From positions 124,001 to 188,000 of the forward strand of contig MBPM02000015.1 of NCBI GenBank assembly GCA_001695595.3: a stretch of DNA of 64,000 nucleotides, given 5' to 3'. How positions within the stretch are numbered: position 1 is the stretch's first letter; every line of letters begins with the position of its first letter. This DNA is from Plasmopara viticola (lineage: Eukaryota; Oomycota; Peronosporomycetes; Peronosporales; Peronosporaceae). Below are positions 57,701 to 64,000 of this stretch, in pieces. A program made the position numbers and the translations under genes. The notes below the pieces were generated by a model. The model was not told where the DNA came from and searched no databases. It saw nothing but the letters and a program-made list of their open reading frames with translations.

Positions 57701-58983
57701 AGTACACGGAAAGCGCGACGGCTTCTTCAGATTCGTCGTCGTTGCGGTCTATGACATCGCATTCTAATGATATTGAAGGATCTGGGATGTCGGATGTTTC
57801 GTCGGACTACTCGGATGACGTTTTCTCGTACAACGATGCCTTTCCCAAGCATAATCTCAACACTGTCGACGAACGGAGCAGCCAATTGATGCCCCGTGCG
57901 TCTCGGCGCATCTCGCTCCGAAAGTCTGAGTTTATAAACTCAGTCACGCCGAAGGCTGGAATCTTAGCATCGCAGGTGCAAAATAGCCATGACAGTCCAG
58001 GACAGATGATGCAGACACCAAAGTCCAAGTTGCGCGTGCCATCACGCAAGTCATCGTTTCGAAACACTAGATCGTCTCGTGCCGTGGCACTGCCGCGACT
58101 TGATGTGATCCAGCACGCGTCTTGGGTAAACGATGAAGATCGCTTTAGCTGCCATATTTGTAACAAGCGCTTTAACGTGTTTAAGCGCAAACATCACTGC
58201 AGAGCATGCGGTGAAGTCATCTGCAACAGCTGCTCGCTGTACCATCGCATCCAGTCTCGATCCCTGCGAGTTTGTGTGTCTTGCGTTGCATTCCACTCGC
58301 TGGATAGTCCCACATCGGCTCGCTCAACGGGTTTCCATCACTCAGGTGGCGAGAGTCTAGTTTCGTTGAATTCGAATCAAAAATTGTCGAATGGTTCGGC
58401 TGCGGACCGCAATCGAAGTAGCACTCTCAGTAGTGGCGTGTGGCTCAATCCGTGGCCTGAACCGCCCTACCCTGTGGACGAGGAGGAACGGCTGACCGTC
58501 TTGCGCGAGCTCAACATTCGTGAGCTTGGCTTATCAGGCAAATTTAACATGTATTGCGAAGTTGCAGCCAAGACGATGAAGTGTCCGATCGCTTACGTGA
58601 GTATTATTGAAGATGAAGAGCAGCATTTGGTGGCCAACATTGGCATGGCCCATACGACGCTGCCTCGTGAATTAACCTTCTGCGCCCACACAATTTGCCA
58701 GCCAAGTGTCTTGGTGGTGCTGGATACCAAGAACGACGAGCGCTTTCGTGAGAACCCAATGGTCAAGGGGGAAAAGGGCGCCGTCAAAATCCGATACTAT
58801 GCTGGTGCGACCATTTTCTCGCGTGACGGCCATGCACTTGGTACGGTTGCCGTGCTGGACACAAAGCCGAGACGAGAAGCGGATCAGGAACACATTGGCA
58901 TGTTGCAGCACTTGAGTTTTCTGGCGAGCGAAAAGATGACGCAAAGTACCATCCATGAAGATAGTGATAGCGAATTTCTATAA
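54772..58983 (+). CDS. Myosin motor fused to FYVE and GAF domains
   Basis: A single exon encodes 1,403 aa. The motor domain (residues about 60-860) has P-loop GESGSGKT at 175-182, switch I NDNSSRFGKF from 234, switch II DIFGFE at 496-501, the actin-side NPHYVRCLKPN and a converter ending GFSKIFMKK. Degenerate Arg-rich IQ-like helices follow (about 865-960), then a Ser-rich linker. A FYVE finger spans Cys1127-Cys1171 with WVND before it and RKHHCRACG, the full PI3P-binding signature. A GAF domain (about 1245-1395) closes the protein, with FCAHTICQPSVLVV and GHALGTVAVLDTKP. FYVE-tailed myosins are known from oomycetes and suggest an actin motor for PI3P-positive endosomes. The GAF domain suggests ligand or redox control, which is inference. 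Confidence 0.95.
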   Translation: MDVGAEVDVQLGPQKWRRAKVIDRYASPIEVSCAVIVVKFEDGSVAERTVPFDVKQDAPDVRLLSPSQGQCFDVDDLTQLVELDETTILSALETRFAENKIYTNTGAILLAVNPFQKISNVYSKDTMAKYLVAFESNKGNELVSPHIYQVAGEAYKAMILGLNGVMSDQSILVSGESGSGKTESTKFLMEYLAQAGVTHATSTVASKTPQGIAAKVLQTNILLESFGNARTLRNDNSSRFGKFIKLHFTSGGRLTGASIQTYLLEKVRLVSQSKGERNYHIFYEMAVGAEPADRKRWFLDPPKGHVMPFNDRGDVSNASSQFLHYRYLNQSDCYQRNDGVMDTEMFRRVMDAMDIVGFTPEERVGIFDTIAALMHIGNLSFVHDENSDKVEQSTESESRKSDLAPSCIWSRNAAATLMAVDATKLELALSVRRIRAGTDFVCMKLSAAQSNNARDALAKALYGRLFDWMVTKINHFLRMDDSEKAKGGLHFIGILDIFGFEVFPKNSFEQLCINFANETLQQQFNDYVFKAEQREYESEGVDWKYIEFCDNQDCVNLISQRPTGILSLIDEECVMPKGSDTTLASKLYRACTSHPRFEASRIQRARGSFTIVHYAGHVEYSSDGFLEKNKDVLHQEAVDMLAYSTREDSFTRVLCEGIGGSQDRSKSSPRQRAQTSKHRGASVGLQFKEQLTTLLETLQRTNPHYVRCLKPNDLCKAGTFERERVLNQLRCNGVMEAVRVARAGYSIRLPLDIFVARYFTLGRSKRLSRKQQGTSFGELNLAMDDGLVVIYKEAKELLSGLLEIIPKEHDANPQGACEEPDQVQFTTKCISVGVQMGFSKIFMKKPTYKFLENMRTQRLHRDMVKIYHAVLCVTARVRYLRYLNAVRTLQLRFRYKKLRIVHRQRQIFMIRKQSAGKVQRFMQTVAQRKNFVRFVAIVRMLQCRFRFRRQMRAKEKCRLKKLGDLKSQQQHMEPVSQYTESATASSDSSSLRSMTSHSNDIEGSGMSDVSSDYSDDVFSYNDAFPKHNLNTVDERSSQLMPRASRRISLRKSEFINSVTPKAGILASQVQNSHDSPGQMMQTPKSKLRVPSRKSSFRNTRSSRAVALPRLDVIQHASWVNDEDRFSCHICNKRFNVFKRKHHCRACGEVICNSCSLYHRIQSRSLRVCVSCVAFHSLDSPTSARSTGFHHSGGESLVSLNSNQKLSNGSAADRNRSSTLSSGVWLNPWPEPPYPVDEEERLTVLRELNIRELGLSGKFNMYCEVAAKTMKCPIAYVSIIEDEEQHLVANIGMAHTTLPRELTFCAHTICQPSVLVVLDTKNDERFRENPMVKGEKGAVKIRYYAGATIFSRDGHALGTVAVLDTKPRREADQEHIGMLQHLSFLASEKMTQSTIHEDSDSEFL

Positions 58984-59218
58984 GCTACTTCAAGAAGAGA
59001 CCTTACTGTTATCGTTGACGCAATTCCTAGTAGATAAAGTTTTAACAAAACGCTTTAAGTCATTCATTTTATGGCACTGATCGCACCATGAGTGTGTCAG
59101 ATGCTCCGATGAAAATTTTATTAAATGTGTGCACGTGTACGTTATCAAAGCTCTCTTCCTACGACGTCTAGCAATACATCAAGCGCACACTTTCGTCCCC
59201 AAGAGCCTGATGGCGCCA
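58984..59218. other. Convergent gene junction
   Basis: The stops of the myosin and PX genes are 235 bp apart, so both 3' UTRs must lie here and could overlap. No obvious hairpin. Confidence 0.6.
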
Positions 59219-60202
59219 CTAAATTAAATCTTGCTTCGCTCCCGCTTCCAATGGCCGGTGAACAATCTGTTTCTCGCGAATCTGAGCCTCAAGCTGACGG
59301 CTACTGCTTATGATTTCCTCAATACCAGCAATGCATCTCTTGATCGAGCTTAAATAACGCCTTTCAGGCGTTGACGCAAAAGTTGACGCACTGCTGTTCG
59401 AGTCTCGATCTCCTTCCTTCTCCGCCACCAGATCCGAGTCCGCAACAATCTTAAGCATGACCCGTTTCATGTTCTGAGAGTTCAACGACTTACTAAAAGG
59501 ACGTGCTTTCGTGTGCGGCATTGGTGACGACGGCGACGATAGCGCATGGTCTTGTTGTTCAACATCGTCAGCCGCGGGATTGCTGGAAGACTGTGAATGG
59601 ACAGATAAATTCAGTCCGATAACTTCCTCTGCAGCTGGCTCTTCCTCGTCCGTAAGTGGATCCTGCAACTGTTTTTCCTTCTCGGATACGGAGAAAGAAG
59701 TCACTTCGTTCTCCTCCTCTCCCGCTTCAACGGTTTGGTTACGAAGATCGCCAACGATATCGGACGTAGGCTCCGTGTAAGACGTGCTACGTCGCCTGGA
59801 GCTGAGTCTACTATCAACAACTCGGTCTTTCTCCTTATTCGGTGCGTACTCGCCCACTTGCAGCAGCATCATCAGCCGCTTTTGGCTGTAAGGCGTCAAT
59901 GGACGAGTGCACACTTGCTGCATGTACTCATTGAGCAGCACCTGACGGGCCTCAACTGTCTCGGGTTGCAATGAAGCCTTTCGACTCCACCAGATTTTAG
60001 GTGGCATTTTCACTGCGAGGCGCGGGGCTCCCGGCGCTATTTTAAGCGTTTTATTAAATTGCGAGAAGCGACGGTAGCGAATGAGGCGGTGGTAACACCG
60101 TCCCTTGTAGTTGACGGATGTCCGGTAGACAGTATAAGCTCGCGACGTGTCTGGGTGGCGCGTTTGGAACCCAATAACGGCCACGCGTATCTGATCAGCC
60201 AT
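59219..60202 (-). CDS. PX-domain protein
   Basis: A single exon encodes 327 aa on the minus strand. The PX domain covers residues about 3-110: the Arg-Arg-Phe-Ser motif RYRRFSQF binds the 3-phosphate, the loop KMPPKIWW matches the Pro-rich stretch, and the ARQVLLNEYMQQV helix follows. PX domains bind PI3P or related lipids, as in sorting nexins. No BAR domain is present. The C-terminal two thirds are acidic and Ser-rich (EEPAAEEVIGL) with a short possible helix at the end (SIKRCIAGIEEI). I chose the methionine MADQIRV; the frame stays open 58 residues further up, to 60,376, without adding anything domain-like. Confidence 0.9.
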   Translation of the reverse strand: MADQIRVAVIGFQTRHPDTSRAYTVYRTSVNYKGRCYHRLIRYRRFSQFNKTLKIAPGAPRLAVKMPPKIWWSRKASLQPETVEARQVLLNEYMQQVCTRPLTPYSQKRLMMLLQVGEYAPNKEKDRVVDSRLSSRRRSTSYTEPTSDIVGDLRNQTVEAGEEENEVTSFSVSEKEKQLQDPLTDEEEPAAEEVIGLNLSVHSQSSSNPAADDVEQQDHALSSPSSPMPHTKARPFSKSLNSQNMKRVMLKIVADSDLVAEKEGDRDSNSSASTFASTPERRYLSSIKRCIAGIEEIISSSRQLEAQIREKQIVHRPLEAGAKQDLI

Positions 60203-62465
60203 GCAGTAGGAACTATCCGATGAGAATGAAGAGTGACCTGAGCCCCAAAAGCAGCCCAGGCAGCTGGAAAAGATGTCGCCCAACACGATGAACGAAATTC
60301 CCGTGATAAGTCTAGGCCCTATGTCGCAAATGCTAAAATGGGAGAAATAAATGATGTCTCCTAACGTCTGCGCCAAAAGTACTGATATTACTTATACGAA
60401 AGAAGCTAAATATTTGTGAGACACTAAAATTGTGCTACGAATTTACGATTGCGACAGTGCTTTAGAGAAGTTCATGCTTAAGCTAATATTGTTATGACCT
60501 CTTGCTTCACCTATATCAGTACAATAGGATTTATTTAGAAAGTGTCTCAGTTTTTCTTGAATTAAGTCCTGCACATTGTCGATATGATCGCCCGCAACTA
60601 TTACGCATGACAGCGACGAGGAACCCAAAAAGGCAGAATAAAAAGAAGTTAGTAAACGATCATATTTCGTCTAGTATGACCATAAACTACCATACCATGG
60701 TATGTTTAGAATTACAGTCTACGCTCTTGCTTGGCCGAAATATGAAATTTAATGTGATTAAATGGTTGGCAATGTGCATGTTCTCCGTAAGTATTGGTAT
60801 CCCAAAAAATTACGGAATGGAATGCATAAAAGAGTCCTTTCCTTAATCAGTCTGAGTGTGTCTTAAAGCAGATTACCGGACGTCTTATTGACTTATTTGT
60901 TCTCGCATTTCTAGTTCGACGGCCACTAGACGACTCCCTCGAGCTAACAAATTGTTAGAGTATTGCTCTGGTCGCCGGGTTAGACGTGAGAGCGTCGTGA
61001 TAGTGCTTCAGGGCAATTCTGACAACAATTTTGAGCCATCTCATGTTCTATCAACTTTGGCTTTCAAGTATTCCGTATTAAATACAGGATCCCAAAGAAC
61101 TGGCCTTATTGCGCCGAATGTAACAGTAAGCTGGTACCAAAACTTTAGGGCCGACGAGTCTACTTGCCTATCTATTTCAACTACGCCGCTGGGCAAAGCG
61201 TACAGAGAAATAGTATAGAAAGATGAGCGAAATAAAAATTAATGCGCGCAGAAATCCCGCTGTAACGACCAAGCCTGACCAATAACAGGTAAGATTTTGC
61301 AAAGAAAAAAATAAAGATGGATCAGACGTTTACGGGTATTTAGTGCGTTGAGGGATAGCGATGGCTCTGGAATTCGGGACTTCTGGGGCGACATAAGTCC
61401 CTATGTAGCTTGGAAACATGCGGAGTGACCGCTCTATGCACGAGGTGGGTCCATAGACACAGATTGTGTATACAAAAATAAAAATTGATCATTGATCAGT
61501 AGCTCACTATCTCACTATACTGGCTGGAATAGTTTGGTTTGGACATAACACGTTTTTGGTTAAAATTTGATAGGGTCAGAGACAGAGATTCTGCTAGCGG
61601 CTGAAAAAATTAAGTTGCCGTCGATAAATAACGTGTAATTAGCCTGTTGTGGATGGCATGCACGCGACCGGAGATCGCTTTTGCACCGTAAAGGCGGACA
61701 CAATAGAGATTTACATATCATATATAGCAGTACTTTAAATATACAGAGGCGTCTGCAAGTGATTGGCTACAATGACATGAACTGCGCCGCAGAAATTTTA
61801 AATAAAAACTCCCGGAGAGGGCGAGACGGCTGTAATTTATCGGTGTGCAGGGTAGGCCATTATGACGGAAAAAGTCAGCCTTATAGACTCGACGGAAGCT
61901 GCTGAAATTACAAACGTAATTAAGAAAAAATAGTGTGGTTTGCGTTGTAAGAACCAAGGACACAAGGGTTTCTCAAAATCGGTTTTTTAATATCCCAGCA
62001 CTATCATCTGCACGGCCCAATTTGAACTTGATTTTAAATCGCAACAGACTACAGACAATCTTGACATAGCCATCCAATGGATCCCACGATTTTTAATGCA
62101 CCACTTTACACAGACCTTTTGGAGTCCATGATAGCGTGTCTTTTTGTTATGCACTTCACATAGAAGAGATGATGTCAAGAAGTGCCCGATAAGGCTGTTA
62201 CTGCCATGCCCGTGGGTCTGTTCTTGTAGCGATCAGCGATTTTTGCGCCGCCTAATGTACGCGCTTGAGATTGTATTAAGCGATTTAACCGTTCCTTTTT
62301 TTGGCACTTCGAATCCTTGTGTCCCTCAAAATTTATATGTAAACCTATAACTTTGTGGCCATAAGCTTTATAGCGCGAAATATACATACCGCGTCAAGAA
62401 TAAGCTCCCCATCGTAAGCGTGCATAAAAGTTTATAAAATTCTGTTTATTTATCTTGGCCTTTCA
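60203..62465. other. Intergenic with a small relic
   Basis: No intact gene. A plus-strand piece at about 61,330-61,432 reads RDSDGSGIRDFWGDISPYVA before a stop and looks like a decayed coding fragment. The TTCATTCTCATC sequence at about 60,217-60,228 (minus) resembles an initiator for the PX gene. Confidence 0.4.
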
Positions 62466-63200
62466 GCGTTATGGTCAGTGTCTATGTCCACCTTGCTCTG
62501 CTTATCAGCAAGGCCGTGCGCGTGGAAAAGCTTTGAAGGAGACCATGGGACTCCGGGGATTATAAGACGACCCACACAAATATTCTGTGCGTCGACTTCA
62601 TCTTGAGGTGTACGTTGATGCGTGCTTCTTCATGTCCGTAAAAGACCTGATGAAACAGCTTTTAGTTTATCATAATAGCAACTCACCTTTTCCAATGGTA
62701 CGTTTTCAATATCCAACAATACTTTATCCCTCTGAAATAGAGGTGTGAATTTTTCTTTCCGTCTTGGCCAAAAGGTTCTCCATGATTTTGGGTGGATGCA
62801 ATCGCGTGGTTGCTCTACGAATTACACTCAATCGACATTTGTAAAGTCAAGTACCTGTTTCATATTAAATTTGATTTGTAGAAAAGTTTTTGCGAGCCTC
62901 ACCTTCACTAGATTCCGGGTCATATGTGCTTCTAAAAGCTTATGGGTCTCTTTAGTGCCTAAGTCCACTTGTATAAGTATACTAAGCTGAGAAGCATTAT
63001 TCAATGCACATTGATTTATTGACAATTCGTCCGCCCACGGATAGGAAGCCTACCAATTAAAATGATACTCTTCCTGTCGACCATCTGTCCGAGGATGAGT
63101 ACTTAAATGCAACTCTAAGCAATTCACAAAGCACCTGCTCGCAACCGGTCCCTATTCGGTGGCATCGTGTCCGGATGGACATCACATATCAATACCGTAT
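62466..63200 (+). pseudogene. Decayed coding region, unidentified
   Basis: One plus-strand frame reads protein-like for some 400 bases, broken by in-frame stops at about 62,563 and 62,746. It contains QCLCPPCSAYQQGRARGKAL, then VYVDACFFMSVKDLMKQLLV and FQYPTILYPSEIEV. A further segment near 63,080-63,200 reads LSEDEYLNATLSNSQS. I do not recognise the family, and it may be a transposon or host-gene relic. Confidence 0.35.
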
Positions 63201-64000
63201 CCATGAGTAGTCTTGCTGTTTATTCTCCAAATATGCTAAAAACGTGCCAAATGTAAATTGCTAAAGAAATAATCCTTTTGATTAAAAATCTATGGCTGCA
63301 CTAAATCCATGTTGCCATTTAACTTTTGACAAGCCAAAGGCAAAGTTAAAGCGGATGAACTTCCAGCAGTTCGTCGGCAGAAATGTTTTTCTTTCGGCGC
63401 CTAATCACCACTTATTGAAGCATCATATGCTTCCAAAATCGGTACGTTCTATAATCTTTGTTTGGAGCAACGACTCAAAGGTTTCCTAATTTTTTCTGTA
63501 GAAGAACTGATCGTCTGCCCACTCACGGCGATGCAACTCTAATTGCTGTGATGATGAAAACTATTAGAGGGTTGAAGCACATCGGCAAGCACATTAAATC
63601 GTTAGGCTTGATGTTAACGCAAAAGAAATGTTCCGCGGCGAATATTAACCATCTTGCCATTCTATAAAACAAGTGAGGCGAATCTATCGCCGTTCTCAGA
63701 GAAGCATTGGAAGACTAGACTACAAAGGCTCAGAGCCCAAAACTTCTACTCGGAGCTTTACCAATATATTATTGGTAAATTTCACAGCGGTTTGGCATCG
63801 TTCAGCAGCCCTAGCTGCCTGCGTTGGTGTGAGATGACTCGTCCATCATCTACTTTATATAGCAAATCGCAACAGATGGTGTCGTTTTAAGCATTGCAAA
63901 CGGTGCTAAGCTGATGTGACTCGCCTATTATAGCCACAACAGGTCCCTACAAAAGGTTTATCATCAAGAGCATTCTTGTGCCAGCTCTTCTTGGACCAGG
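63201..64000. other. Right edge of the window
   Basis: Short overlapping frames (for example 63,654-63,890) with no recognisable domain. A gene could continue beyond the edge. Confidence 0.3.

Noticed and set aside
60203..60376. Longer N-terminus for the PX protein
   Set aside because: Adds 58 residues without similarity to PX proteins; the methionine just before the PX domain is a better start.
1..64000. CRISPR array, operon or bacterial-type features
   Set aside because: Introns, eIF5B, myosin and LTR elements show nuclear eukaryotic DNA; no array of regularly spaced repeats was found.

Overview
This is nuclear DNA from a eukaryote, and it looks like an oomycete (Peronosporales: a Phytophthora or downy-mildew type genome). 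The reasons are a myosin motor fused to FYVE and GAF domains, tandem START-like/FYVE proteins, short introns of about 55-103 nt with GTRNGY-type donors and CTAAT-type branch sites, large single-exon housekeeping genes, and long intergenic tracts full of worn-down gene and transposon remnants. All calls come from reading the sequence by eye; no database was searched.

Layout. 1-1,240: decayed tandem fragments and a small tandem repeat. 1,630-5,270: a PDZ plus coiled-coil gene whose central two exons read well, but whose flanks are coding-like in shifting frames with stops. 6,375-6,697: a dispersed repeat with a (TACAA)n tail. 6,833-9,742: intact translation factor eIF5B, bracketed by a perfect 36-bp inverted repeat. 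10,720-14,216: repeats, namely a solo copia-type LTR, a decayed multi-exon gene, and a hAT-like element with 16-bp terminal inverted repeats and an 8-bp target duplication that contains a fold-back element and a second copy of the (TACAA)n repeat. 15,021-16,767 and 22,052-23,926: two paralogous START-like/FYVE genes on the plus strand. 24,311-24,709: a possible small three-exon gene. 24,770-33,200: gene-poor, with tandem repeats. 33,218-33,290: a tRNA-Arg-like gene with a UUU anticodon. 33,437-37,225: a broken Ty1/copia element on the minus strand. 37,226-44,539: gene-poor. 44,540-46,756: a MULE transposon with 94-bp TIRs and a broken transposase.

The right-hand third holds most of the intact genes. 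These are a small PH-domain protein (minus, three exons), a renalase-like FAD amine oxidase (minus, five exons), a divergent 434-aa protein of unknown function (plus, five exons, sharing a 134-bp promoter gap with the renalase gene), the 1,403-aa myosin-FYVE-GAF protein, and a convergent PX-domain protein. The last 3.8 kb has only relics.

How the genes fit together. Five proteins carry phosphoinositide-binding folds (three FYVE, one PH, one PX), and the myosin has one of the FYVE domains. The window is therefore rich in endosomal membrane-trafficking genes, though only the START/FYVE pair is clearly a local duplication. The remaining genes (eIF5B, renalase-like, 434-aa protein) have no evident link to that theme.
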